Shown: in pieces, positions 16,726 to 25,488 of the stretch
Numbering within the stretch: position 1 is the first letter of the stretch
Layout: each line of letters starts with the position of its first letter
Assembly (NCBI GenBank): GCA_016931085.1
Contig: JAFGFO010000062.1
Location: 1-46,944, forward strand
Source of the DNA: Thermoflexales bacterium
GTDB lineage: Bacteria > Chloroflexota > Anaerolineae > Fen-1058
DNA length: 46,944 nt
Direction of reading: 5' to 3'
Position numbers and translations under genes: made by a program
The notes under the pieces: generated by a model
Database searches by the model: none
What the model saw: only the letters and a program-made list of their open reading frames with translations
Told to the model about the DNA's origin: nothing

Positions 16726-18411
16726 TCAATCGCCGGGGATGATCAAGCGGTAGCCTACCCCGCGCACGTTTTCAATGCAGCCCATCTGGCCGGCGGGAAA
16801 CCCCAATTTGCGGCGCAGCGAGCGGATCAGCGAGCGTAGCAAGGCCCTGGCTTCCAGGTGACCGGCGTCCAGCCCGTGAGTGACCCGGACCAACTCGCGC
16901 GGCGGCACGACCGTGCCGACGCGTCGGGCCAGGTATTCCAACAAAGTAAACTCTCTAGCCGATAGCCTGACCGGACGTTCGTCCAGCCAGACCCGGCGTT
17001 GGCCGGAATCAATCTTCAAGCGCCCCAAGGCCATTACATTCTGTTCCGGTGATGGGACGGGGGCAAGTGAACGAGAGCGATGCGCCAGTTGCCGGGCGCG
17101 CCGCAACTTGCCCTGCACGGCCGCCAGCAGGTCTTCGGGCTGGATGGGCTTGGTCAAGTAGTCGTCAACGCCTAACTCTTTGCCGTAACGGACGTCGCTG
17201 TCCAGGGTACGGGCGGTGAGAAAGATGAAGGGAACGAGTGCCCAGCGCGGGTTCTGGCGCACGCGCTCGTACAGTTGGTAGCCGTTCATGCGCGGCATGG
17301 CGATGTCTGCCAATATCAAGTCCACCGCTTGCGCTCGCAAGGTCTCGAACGCTTCGGTCCCATCGGCGGCAGTGAGGACCTGGTAGCCAGCCGTCTCCAG
17401 TGTCAACTTGAGACTGCCCAGCAACTCGGCCTGGTCGTCCACGACGAGGACAGAATTCTTCTGGACAGAATTTGGGACAGCGCCCGGCCAGGCCGGCGGC
17501 GTAGGGTGATGGCCCGACCTGCCCGGCGGCTCGCCCGGGTCGTTACTATCCATACCCCGTGAATAAGCTCTCGGACGAAGCGCGTCGATGAAAGCTTGGG
17601 CTGTCTGAGGTCGCCTGGCCGGGTCCTTTTCGAGTGCTGCCAGAATCAGCTCATCAAGCGCTGCCGGCAGATCGGGGTTATATCTGTGGGGCGGAGTGGG
17701 CAGCTCGATCAGGTGCTTGACTATGACCGCCATCGGCGTCTCGGCCTCGAACGGCGGCCGGCCGGTGACCATTTCGTACAGGGTTGCGCCCAAGGCGTAT
17801 ATATCGGCGCGGTGGTCCGTGGGAAGCCCCTGAGCCTGCTCGGGCGCTATATACGCCGGGGTCCCCATGCCGAGGCCGGAGCGGGTTAACTCTTTCGAGT
17901 TGGCCAGCAGCTTGGCCAGGCCAAAATCGGCCAGCAGCGCCCAACGTCCGTCGGTGACCAGGATATTGCCGGGCTTGACGTCGCGATGGATAACGCCACG
18001 CTGGTGGGCATACCCTAAAGCCAGGCCGACTTGCGAAATCAGCTCGACGGCCAGCTCCAGCTCCATCGCTTGGCCGCTCATCAGGCGTTTGAGGGTGCCC
18101 CCTTCGACGTACTTCATCACCAGGTAGACAGTGTCCCCCAGGCGGTCAAAGTCATACACCGTCACGATATTGGGGTGATCGAGCTGAGCGATGGCGCGCG
18201 CTTCCTGGGCAAAGCGCTCCAGGCAATCTCCTTCCCCGGCGATGTGCGGAAAGAGAACCTTGATGGCCACGTAGCGCTCCAGCCTGGGCTGGTAGGCCTT
18301 GTAGATCGTGGAGATAGCCCCCTTGGCGATTCGCTCTATAATTTCGTATTGGCCCAAACGCCGGCCGGTGAGATCAGGCATAGACACGTGCTCCATCGAG
18401 AGTCTATTCAT
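16726..18411 (-). CDS. Ser/Thr protein kinase fused to a receiver and an OmpR-type DNA-binding domain
   Basis: A 561-residue soluble fusion. About residues 12-275 form a Hanks-type kinase with a slightly atypical glycine loop (AKGAIST), VAIKVL lysine, HRDVKPGN catalytic loop, DFG in LADFGLAKLL and GTPAYIAPEQ. A Pro/Gly-rich linker leads to a receiver (about 315-435; VLVVDDQ, phospho-acceptor D in LADIAMPRMNG, KP). A winged-helix trans_reg_C domain follows (about 460-561; REFTLLEYLARR...LRRKLGF...VRGVGYRL). One polypeptide thus joins Ser/Thr phosphorylation, Asp phosphorylation and promoter binding. The receiver and winged helix closely match the separate regulator at 23459-24214. The ATG at 18411 overlaps the upstream stop by 8 nt; the family-typical MPDLTG start would be 18381. 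Confidence 0.9.
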   Translation of the reverse strand: MNRLSMEHVSMPDLTGRRLGQYEIIERIAKGAISTIYKAYQPRLERYVAIKVLFPHIAGEGDCLERFAQEARAIAQLDHPNIVTVYDFDRLGDTVYLVMKYVEGGTLKRLMSGQAMELELAVELISQVGLALGYAHQRGVIHRDVKPGNILVTDGRWALLADFGLAKLLANSKELTRSGLGMGTPAYIAPEQAQGLPTDHRADIYALGATLYEMVTGRPPFEAETPMAVIVKHLIELPTPPHRYNPDLPAALDELILAALEKDPARRPQTAQAFIDALRPRAYSRGMDSNDPGEPPGRSGHHPTPPAWPGAVPNSVQKNSVLVVDDQAELLGSLKLTLETAGYQVLTAADGTEAFETLRAQAVDLILADIAMPRMNGYQLYERVRQNPRWALVPFIFLTARTLDSDVRYGKELGVDDYLTKPIQPEDLLAAVQGKLRRARQLAHRSRSLAPVPSPEQNVMALGRLKIDSGQRRVWLDERPVRLSAREFTLLEYLARRVGTVVPPRELVRVTHGLDAGHLEARALLRSLIRSLRRKLGFPAGQMGCIENVRGVGYRLIIPGD

Positions 18412-19882
18412 TACGGCAGTCTCTCGCCAAAAGTACAACAATCTCCACGACTACCCCCGGCCCATCTTGGCGGTTGTACATGCGGCACGTCCCACCCACT
18501 TCCCAAATCAGCGAGGCCACCATGGGCAAGCCCAATCCCATTCCCTCCACCCGGCCGGTAAAGAACTTTTCGCCCTGGTAATACGGCGTCCAGGCGCGAG
18601 TCAATTGTTCTTGCGAGAGGGTCAGCCCGTCGTCACAAATCTGGATACTTGCCTCGTAGCACGTGTGGCTGGCTGGGTCATCCACGGGAGAGACCAAGAT
18701 GTCCACCCTGGGCGAGCGCCGCGGGTGGAACTTGAGCGCGTTCTCTAGAATCTCTCCCAAGGCCAATTCGACTGCTCGTTCGGACAGTACGATCTGCGCC
18801 CCGGCCAGGTCCGGGTGAACGGACACCGTCACCTGTTCCAATCCTATCCGGGCGCTGATCTCGGCCGCCAGCGCCGGCAGGCGGGACAGGCTAAAGCAGC
18901 CTCCTCCCCCTGCCATGGTCTGTACATTCAAATAGCGAAGAACGCTCCCAATGTCGATGCGGAGGCGGTGCACGCCATTGAGCGCCATCTGGGATAGCTC
19001 ACCCCGGTCGTCGCTTGAAAGATCGGCGCAGTGCACCAACAAGTCTAGGCTGTTCAGCATAATGTTCAGCGGCGTGCTTAGCTTGTGATCTATGAGCGAG
19101 TGGAATTTCCACACATTACGTTGCATGGCCATCTGCGCGGTGACATCCCGTAGATGGACAAGCCAGCCAGTACCTGCTCCCGGCGGCAGGCTCAATAGCT
19201 CCACTTGCAACCAAAAGGCTTTGGCTGTCGGCGACTCGGGCTGTACCAGGTACAGATGGGCCTGTTGAGTCGCCGGTGGCCAGCTTGTCCAGGCTTCTTG
19301 CGGTTCGCAGTGGTATTGTCGCCTGGCCAACTCCAGGAAGCCGGCCGGAACGGGCTGTTGCTCGTCCTGGGGCAAGCCCAAGAATATGCGCGCTTGTGGA
19401 TTGGCATACAGCACCTCGTCGCGTTCGTTGATGACCAGGTGGCCGTCGTTGGACTGCTTGACGACCCACTCGAAGCGGTTTCGCTCGGCGAGCAAGCGGC
19501 GGTAGCGATTGAGGCGAGTGATGGTTCGCACACGCGCGCGCAGCTCGGTGCGATTGAACGGCTTGGAGACAAAGTCGTCCGCCCCGGTTTCGATGCCCCG
19601 CAGGCGGGAATTGTCATCGTCCAGGGCGGTGACCATGACGATGGGGATCTCGGCCACGTTGGGGTCGGCGCGCAATCGGCGGCAAACCTCAAAGCCATCC
19701 ATTCCTGGCATCATCACGTCCAGCAGGATGAGGTCCGGCTTGATCTCGGCGGCTTTTTGCAGTCCCTCGGCCCCGTCGGCGGCAAAAGCCAGATGGTAGC
19801 CTTGCGGCGCCAACAACACCTCCAGCGAGTCGCGGGCGCTCGGCTCGTCGTCTATGATCAAAATGCTGCTTGTGTACGTCAT
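18404..19882 (-). CDS. Receiver-PAS-histidine kinase
   Basis: A 492-residue soluble protein: REC (about 5-125; IIDDEPS, D in LLDVMMPGMDG, KPF), a short coiled coil, PAS-like domain (about 135-255), then a divergent kinase core with candidate phospho-acceptor His in DHKLSTPLN and HATPase boxes ILENALKFH and GMGLGLPM. It overlaps the hybrid kinase upstream by ATGA (19879-19882) and the Ser/Thr kinase-regulator downstream by 8 nt, so the three are tightly coupled. The REC half is strikingly similar to that of 24283-25488 (LLDVMMPGMDGFEVCRRLRAD and RTELRARVRTITRL in both), while the kinase halves differ. It probably receives phosphate from the upstream kinase and acts on the downstream regulator (inference). 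Confidence 0.88.
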   Translation of the reverse strand: MTYTSSILIIDDEPSARDSLEVLLAPQGYHLAFAADGAEGLQKAAEIKPDLILLDVMMPGMDGFEVCRRLRADPNVAEIPIVMVTALDDDNSRLRGIETGADDFVSKPFNRTELRARVRTITRLNRYRRLLAERNRFEWVVKQSNDGHLVINERDEVLYANPQARIFLGLPQDEQQPVPAGFLELARRQYHCEPQEAWTSWPPATQQAHLYLVQPESPTAKAFWLQVELLSLPPGAGTGWLVHLRDVTAQMAMQRNVWKFHSLIDHKLSTPLNIMLNSLDLLVHCADLSSDDRGELSQMALNGVHRLRIDIGSVLRYLNVQTMAGGGGCFSLSRLPALAAEISARIGLEQVTVSVHPDLAGAQIVLSERAVELALGEILENALKFHPRRSPRVDILVSPVDDPASHTCYEASIQICDDGLTLSQEQLTRAWTPYYQGEKFFTGRVEGMGLGLPMVASLIWEVGGTCRMYNRQDGPGVVVEIVVLLARDCRNE

Positions 19883-22800
19883 GTTATTCCTCCTGGGCCT
19901 GGCGAAACCTTCACCAGGCTATTTTCAATCGTCGTGACCAATTGCTTCAAGCTGACCGGCTTGCTCATATACTCGTCGGCGCCGGCCGCCAGGCAGCGCT
20001 CACGGTCGCCGGGCATCGCCAGCGCCGTCAGCGCGATGATGGGCACAGTCCTCACCCCCGCCCTCTTGCTCTTCTTCGCCAGGGGAGAGGGAAGCGCGCG
20101 GATACGCCGGATCGCTTCCATGCCATCCATCTCCGGCATTTGAATGTCCATCACAATCACGTCCGGCCGGTTTTCTTCAACGCCTTGAATGGCTTCGTTC
20201 CCATTGCGGGCGAGGATGACGCGATAGCCCTTGGCTTGCAAATACGCGGACGTGGCAGCGATGTTCGTCTCGTTGTCCTCCGCTAGCAGGATTGTGACAA
20301 GGTGATCGGGTGACACGGTGACGGGGTGAGCTTGCCCGCTATCGCGTGTCACCGACGCTTGCGGAGCAAGCGCGTCATCCTCACGCCACGGGAGCGAGAC
20401 GGTGAATCGGCTGCCCTGGCCCAGTGCGCTTTCCACCGACACGCTGCCGCCGTGTAGATCGACCAGCCGGCGCACGAGCGCCAGGCCCAAGCCCGTGCCG
20501 CTGTATTGCCGAGACAGGCTGCTGTCTAGTTGAACGAAAGACTTGAACAGCTTGTCCACGTTTTCTGGAGCGATCCCGATGCCGGTATCCCACACGCTAA
20601 AGTGAACGGCGGGCTGTTCCACGTCGGCCTTGACGTCTAGCCCCACCGCTCCGCCCCTGGGTGTGAACTTGACGGCATTGGAAAGTAAATTCACCAGGAT
20701 TTGCTTCAGACGGCGCTCGTCGGCCTCGACCGTCGCCGCCCGGCTGTCCAGGTTCAAGGTGAGCTCGACTTGCTTCTCGTGGGCGGCTTGCCTGACAAAC
20801 TGCAAGCTGGCCTGGCACAACGGCCCGATCGCGACCGGCCCTAGTTGCAATTCCACCTTGTCCGCCTCGATCTTGGACAGATCGAGAATGTCGTTGATGA
20901 GCGCGAGCAGGTGGTGGCCACTCTCTTCGATGGTCCGCACCATCTTGGACTGTTTTTCGTTCAGGTCGCCAAAGAGTTGCTCTTGCAAGCCCTCGGACAT
21001 GGCCAGGATAGCGTTCAGCGGCGTGCGCAGCTCGTGGCTCATCGAAGCCAGGAACTCGTCCTTGAGACGAGCGGCCCTAGACAGTTCTGCGTTGGCCGTG
21101 CTTAACTCGGCCGTCCGCTCTATCACGCGTTGAGCCAGCAAGGTGCGTTCAGTTTCCAACGCCGTGTCCAGGCGCGTTTTCTCGAGGATCGTCGCCAACT
21201 GCCCGGTCAGCGTCGTCAACAAGCGCAGGTCGTCTTCGGAAAAGGCGTCGAGCTGCTGGCTTTCGACGTTGATCACGCCAATCACTTGATCGCCGACGAT
21301 CAGCGGGGCGACCATCTCGGAGCGGGTGCTGGGCGCGCCAGGGATATAACGCGGATCGTCAAGCGCGTCTCCCACGCGCAGCGCTTGTCGCTCTCGCACA
21401 GCCCAGCCGACAATTCCCTGGCTGGGCGGGATGCGCGCCGCGGCGATCGTTTCCGGAGACGCGCCATGGTATGAGGCGTGCAGGCGTAGTGCCTGGCTTG
21501 TCTCATCTACGAACATAAAGCCTAGACTGGTATCTGGCCACGCCTGGCTCAGAGCCGTCGTGGTACGGGCAATGGTCTCGTCAAATGCCTGGCCGGTCAC
21601 GCCCGCCAGGGCCGCGTCGAATACAGCATGCAGCTCGTTCAACTGGCGGCGTGTGGCCTGGAACAAGCGCGCATTCTCCAGGGCGATGGCAGCCTGGTAG
21701 GCCAATGCTTGCAAAAAGTCATGGTCGACGTCACAAAAAGCGTCCGCCTTGGGACTTTGCAGATCAAAGGCCCCAGTCACCTGGGTGCCCCGGATGATGG
21801 GTATCGCCATCTCTGAGCGCGTATCCGGCACCAATGGAAAGTAGTCGGGGTCGGCCAACACGTCGTCCGCGCGGGTGATCCGCCTGGCGCGATACGCCCG
21901 GCCGACCACGCCGCGCTCCAGCGGCAATGGGATAACGTGAGCTTGTTTGACCAGCTCGGGCGAATAGCCGCGCATCGCGCGCCGCTCGAAATGGCCCAAC
22001 TCGGGGCGGGCCACCAACGCCGAGCCGCGGCTAGCCCCGGTGGCTCGCATCGCCTCGCCGACGACCTGGCTCAGGATAGTATCCACGTCCAGGCTCGAGT
22101 TGATAGCTTGCCCGATGTAAAGCAGCGTCTCGAGTCGCTGCCGCCCGACGCGCTCGATCTCGAACAACCGGGCGTTCTCAATCGCAACCGCGGCCTGGGC
22201 CGCCAACGATTCGAGCAGCCGGACGTCATCCTCGCCAAACTGGCCGGCTTGCTTGTTGAGGAGCTCAATGACGCCGGTCACCTGATCGCGAACGATCAGC
22301 GGCACACAAACCACATCGCGAGTGATAAAGCCGGTGCCGTCGTCTACAGGGCCAAAGAAGCGCGGGTCGGAGGCGACATCTGGCACCAGCGCGGACTGTC
22401 GCTGGGCAGCCACCCAGCCGGCAATTCCCTGGCCTAGATCGAGCTGTAATCCGACCACGGTCTGGCTGGCTCCCCCGACTGCCCGGCGGAACACCAGCTT
22501 GCCAGGGCTGCCCGCCGGCAATTCTCTCTCTGACGGGATGGCCGAGGGGGGAGATTCTATTAGTGCGACCGAGCAGGCTTCCGCGCCGGCCACCTCTCGC
22601 ACTTTCTCCAGCAGCGTGAGCAGCAGGTGATCGAGGTCGAGCGTCGAAGTGATGGCCTGGCCAACCTCGTTGAGCACGGCCAGGTACGCGGCGCGGCGGC
22701 GCTCGGATTCGATCCGCCCGAGCTTGTCGAGCACGATGGCCACCTGACTGGCCAGCAGGTCGAGGATTTGAAGGTCGTCTGCACTCCACGCGCGCAGCGC

Positions 22801-23265
22801 GGTGTCAAAGACTCCTAGGACGGCCAGCGTTTCTTCGCCGGCGGTAAGTGGCCAAAGAACCAGTGCGCGAATGCCTTCGCGGGCGCTGAATTCGGGCATG
22901 TGCGGATTGTCAAGTGTGTCTTGTATTGTAATGGCTACACCTGGCTTCAAGCGATTCAAACGCGCCAGACCGACTTGCCAGAAAGACGCGAACTCGCCGC
23001 AGGCACGCTCTGCGTCATTTAGCCCGTAACTGGTGGTCATTTCCATGTCGCCTGAGGCCATCCGGGTGGCGATGGCCGATTTTTTCACGTGCACCAACTC
23101 CGCCGCGCGCCGGCAGACCAGGTCGAGAATCTCTTGCGGCTCTGTGGCGGTCATGATTTCGCGGTTGATTTCGGCCATGGATTGCAACGTGGCGATCTTG
23201 TCGCATGTCGCATCCTCTGCACGCTTTGTATTGTCGTTTACAAGTATATGAGTTTTCTCGGTCAT
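19879..23265 (-). CDS. Multi-GAF hybrid sensor histidine kinase
   Basis: A 1128-residue soluble kinase. Four GAF domains in a row (about 31-185, 192-370, 377-545 and 549-705) precede a coiled coil, HisKA (SHELRTPLNAIL), HATPase (LVNLLSNAVKF, DTGIGIA, GTGLGLAL) and a C-terminal REC (LAEDNETN, D in VMDIQMPEMDG, SKPV). The GAF domains probably sense small ligands or redox state. The kinase-receiver half is nearly the same as that of 25478-28021, down to long shared strings, so the two are recent duplicates. The start at 23265 was chosen for GAGGG 6 nt upstream; in-frame ATGs at 23277 and 23313 are alternatives. It is the first gene of a three-gene overlapping operon. Confidence 0.93.
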   Translation of the reverse strand: MTEKTHILVNDNTKRAEDATCDKIATLQSMAEINREIMTATEPQEILDLVCRRAAELVHVKKSAIATRMASGDMEMTTSYGLNDAERACGEFASFWQVGLARLNRLKPGVAITIQDTLDNPHMPEFSAREGIRALVLWPLTAGEETLAVLGVFDTALRAWSADDLQILDLLASQVAIVLDKLGRIESERRRAAYLAVLNEVGQAITSTLDLDHLLLTLLEKVREVAGAEACSVALIESPPSAIPSERELPAGSPGKLVFRRAVGGASQTVVGLQLDLGQGIAGWVAAQRQSALVPDVASDPRFFGPVDDGTGFITRDVVCVPLIVRDQVTGVIELLNKQAGQFGEDDVRLLESLAAQAAVAIENARLFEIERVGRQRLETLLYIGQAINSSLDVDTILSQVVGEAMRATGASRGSALVARPELGHFERRAMRGYSPELVKQAHVIPLPLERGVVGRAYRARRITRADDVLADPDYFPLVPDTRSEMAIPIIRGTQVTGAFDLQSPKADAFCDVDHDFLQALAYQAAIALENARLFQATRRQLNELHAVFDAALAGVTGQAFDETIARTTTALSQAWPDTSLGFMFVDETSQALRLHASYHGASPETIAAARIPPSQGIVGWAVRERQALRVGDALDDPRYIPGAPSTRSEMVAPLIVGDQVIGVINVESQQLDAFSEDDLRLLTTLTGQLATILEKTRLDTALETERTLLAQRVIERTAELSTANAELSRAARLKDEFLASMSHELRTPLNAILAMSEGLQEQLFGDLNEKQSKMVRTIEESGHHLLALINDILDLSKIEADKVELQLGPVAIGPLCQASLQFVRQAAHEKQVELTLNLDSRAATVEADERRLKQILVNLLSNAVKFTPRGGAVGLDVKADVEQPAVHFSVWDTGIGIAPENVDKLFKSFVQLDSSLSRQYSGTGLGLALVRRLVDLHGGSVSVESALGQGSRFTVSLPWREDDALAPQASVTRDSGQAHPVTVSPDHLVTILLAEDNETNIAATSAYLQAKGYRVILARNGNEAIQGVEENRPDVIVMDIQMPEMDGMEAIRRIRALPSPLAKKSKRAGVRTVPIIALTALAMPGDRERCLAAGADEYMSKPVSLKQLVTTIENSLVKVSPGPGGIT
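20050..20092. repeat. Palindrome-derived insertion in a receiver coding sequence
   Basis: A C/G-run, partly self-complementary stretch (CACCCCCGCCCTCTTG ... AGGGGAGAGGGAAG) encodes the residues PSPLAKKSKRAGVRT just before the PIIALTA strand of the receiver. It has the look of a decayed copy of a dispersed palindrome and sits at the loop that is interrupted in two other receivers in this window. Confidence 0.5.
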
Positions 23266-23329
23266 CTCGTCCCTCATAATCTTGCTCTTATCATAGCCGA
23301 TTATGCCGTTCAATTCTATGGTGGGACGG

Positions 23330-23367
23330 TGCGAGTTGTGGTCAGTTTGCGTGCGAAAAGTGCGAAA
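23330..23367 (-). promoter_or_regulatory. Conserved 38-bp upstream motif (copy 2)
   Basis: It matches 11495-11532 at 33 of 38 positions and, on the minus strand, precedes a CATAGAAT word at about 23316-23323 and the multi-GAF kinase gene. Its position 65-100 bp before the chosen start is consistent with a promoter or an operator. Confidence 0.5.
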
Positions 23368-23397
23368 CTATATCCAACAACCCTTGCGAATTATGAA

Positions 23398-23434
23398 ACA
23401 GACTTCCGAGGTTTTGTAAACCTCGGAAGTCTGT
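23398..23434. terminator. Perfect 17-bp hairpin between operons
   Basis: ACAGACTTCCGAGGTTT (23398-23414), loop TGT, and its exact complement (23418-23434). It lies downstream of the regulator gene stop at 23459 and upstream of the multi-GAF kinase, so it could terminate the former operon. It is related to the hairpin at 24241-24274 (shared GACTTCCGA arm), which suggests a dispersed palindrome. Confidence 0.65.
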
Positions 23435-23458
23435 CTTGAATCCTTCGGGGATTGCACT

Positions 23459-24214
23459 TTACTCGTCGTCGGGCGCGATCAATTGGTAGCCTACTCCGCG
23501 TACATTGCTGATACAGCCCATCTCGCCCACGGCGTAGCCCAGCTTGCGGCGCACGGAACGAATCAGCGGGCGCAGCAGCGCGCCGGCCTCGGTAGAGTCG
23601 GTCTTGAGCTTATGGGTGGCCTGGACGAGGTCTTGCGGAGATACAACCTGATCGCTATGCCGGGCCAGGTATTCGAGCAAAATGAACTCCCTGGAAGACA
23701 GGCTGATGGGCTGTCCACTCAGCATGATGCGATGTTGGGCGGGGTCGATCTGCAATTGCCCCACCGCGATACTGGCTGGCTTCGCTCCGCCGGGTGTTGG
23801 CGGAGCCGGTAGGCGCCCCAGTTGCCGCGCGCGGCGCAGCTTGCCGCTCACAGCCGCCAGCAGATCTTCGGGCTGGATTGGCTTGGCCAGGTAATCGTCT
23901 ACCCCTAACTCTTTGCCGTAACGGATGTCGCTGTCCAAAGTGCGGGCGGTGAGAAAAATAAAGGGCATGAGCATCCAGTCCGGGTTCTGGCGCACGCGCT
24001 CGTACAATTGGTAGCCGTTCATGTGCGGCATGGCGATGTCTGCCAACACCAGATCCACCGCTTGCGCTCGCAAGATCTCGATCGCTTCAACCCCATCGGC
24101 GGCGGTGAGCACCTGGTAGCCGGCCGCCTCCAACGCCAGCTTGAGGCTATCCAGCAACTCGGGCTGGTCATCCACGACGAGAACAGAATGACGCTGGCTG
24201 GTGATCTCGGACAT
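23459..24214 (-). CDS. OmpR-type response regulator
   Basis: A 251-residue two-domain regulator: receiver (about 10-130; VLVVDDQ, D in LADIAMPHMNG, KPI) and winged-helix DNA-binding domain (about 150-250; REFILLEYLARH...VRRKLGY...VRGVGYQL). It is the stand-alone counterpart of the receiver-winged-helix half of the fusion at 16726-18411; the receivers share runs such as GYQLYERVRQNP and TARTLDSD. An ATG at 24214 with GGAG 9 nt upstream was preferred over the GTG at 24220. A hairpin separates it by 68 bp from the REC-kinase gene upstream. Confidence 0.93.
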   Translation of the reverse strand: MSEITSQRHSVLVVDDQPELLDSLKLALEAAGYQVLTAADGVEAIEILRAQAVDLVLADIAMPHMNGYQLYERVRQNPDWMLMPFIFLTARTLDSDIRYGKELGVDDYLAKPIQPEDLLAAVSGKLRRARQLGRLPAPPTPGGAKPASIAVGQLQIDPAQHRIMLSGQPISLSSREFILLEYLARHSDQVVSPQDLVQATHKLKTDSTEAGALLRPLIRSVRRKLGYAVGEMGCISNVRGVGYQLIAPDDE

Positions 24215-24240
24215 AGGCACTTACTCCATTAGAGTCGGCC

Positions 24241-24274
24241 AGACTTCCGAAGTCTCGCAGACCTTCGGAAGTCT
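24241..24274. repeat. Hairpin between REC-kinase and regulator genes
   Basis: Arms AGACTTCCGAAG (24241-24252) and CTTCGGAAGTCT (24263-24274) are perfect complements around a short inner stem. It may lower read-through into the regulator gene, and it belongs to the same palindrome type as 23398-23434. Confidence 0.7.
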
Positions 24275-24282
24275 ACACATAG

Positions 24283-25488
24283 CTACTCCATCAATGGCGC
24301 GCCATTTGCTAATGGCACGTAAACGGCAAAAACGCTCCCCCGGCCTGGGGTCGAGGCGACGGCAATCCGGCCGCCATGCAGCTCGACTAGTTCTTTGACA
24401 ATGGACAAGCCCAGGCCGGCGCCCGGAATAACCCCCTGGGCTTGCACGCGGTAAAAGCGCTCGAACAGGTGCGGCAAGTGTTCAAGCCCGATGCCCACGC
24501 CGGTATCTGACACGCGCAAAGCGGCCCATCGACCGGCCGGCAAATCGGCGGCGTCGGGCCACTCAGCTGGGTCTGCTTTTTCACTCGCACCGGCTACCCC
24601 CTCAGCGGCGGTGTGCAGGCGGCACTCGCACGTGATTTGCCCACCGTCAGGGGTGTATTTAATCGCGTTGCTCAATAGATTGCTGATCACCTGCCGCAAC
24701 TGGCTTTCGTTGGCTTGCACGCCTAGTTCCTGATCGCCTGTCACATTCAAGGTGAGAGACTTTCTCTGGGCTAACGGCAGCAACTGCTCGGCTTCCTGGC
24801 GGGCCAGTTGCGCCAGATCCACGCGCTGCTGCTCGATGAGGATACGCTTGTTCTCGATGCGTGAGATGTCTAACACCTTGCCAATCATGTCGTCCAAAGT
24901 CTGCGCGTGCCGCCGAATGTCACGGATCATTTGGCGGCGTTTGTTTTCGGCCAACTGCCCGTACAAGGTGTCCAGGTTGCCGCTGAGCAGGGTGATGATC
25001 GACAGCGGGGTGCGCAGCTCGTGCGAGACGTTGGAGATAAACTGGTCCTTGAGGCGCTCGGCCTCTTCGGCCCGCTCGCGTTGCGTGCGCTCGACGAGCA
25101 ATCGGCGGTAGCGATCGAGCCGGGTGATGGTTCGCACGCGTGCCCGCAGCTCAGTCCGGTCGAAGGGCTTGGAGAGAAAATCGTCGGCGCCCGCCTCAAG
25201 GCCCTGCAGGCGCGACTCGCGATCGTCTAGTGCCGTGATCAGGAGGATGGGCACTTCAGCCAGGTGGGGATCGGCGCGCAGCCGGCGGCACACTTCAAAG
25301 CCATCCATCCCCGGCATCATCACGTCCAGCAAGATCAAGTCGGGCGAAAGCTCTGCCGCCGTCGCCAACGCCTCTGCGCCGCTGGCAGCGAAGGCCAGCT
25401 CGTAGCCCTGGGCGGTCAAAGAGACTTGCAGGCTATCACGCCCCACCTGTTCGTCGTCCACGATGAGTATTCGAGGTTCAGCATTCAC
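24283..25488 (-). CDS. Receiver-histidine kinase
   Basis: A 401-residue soluble protein: REC (about 4-120; IVDDE, D in LLDVMMPGMDG, KPF), a short coiled coil, HisKA with SHELRTPLSII (about 145-210) and HATPase with LLSNAIKYTP, DTGVGIG and GAGLGLSI. The start is a GTG at 25488 with GGAGG 7 nt upstream; it overlaps the upstream hybrid kinase by 11 nt. It is the module-B counterpart of 18404-19882 but keeps a canonical kinase core and lacks the PAS insert. Its likely partner is the regulator at 23459-24214. Confidence 0.92.
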   Translation of the reverse strand: MNAEPRILIVDDEQVGRDSLQVSLTAQGYELAFAASGAEALATAAELSPDLILLDVMMPGMDGFEVCRRLRADPHLAEVPILLITALDDRESRLQGLEAGADDFLSKPFDRTELRARVRTITRLDRYRRLLVERTQRERAEEAERLKDQFISNVSHELRTPLSIITLLSGNLDTLYGQLAENKRRQMIRDIRRHAQTLDDMIGKVLDISRIENKRILIEQQRVDLAQLARQEAEQLLPLAQRKSLTLNVTGDQELGVQANESQLRQVISNLLSNAIKYTPDGGQITCECRLHTAAEGVAGASEKADPAEWPDAADLPAGRWAALRVSDTGVGIGLEHLPHLFERFYRVQAQGVIPGAGLGLSIVKELVELHGGRIAVASTPGRGSVFAVYVPLANGAPLME

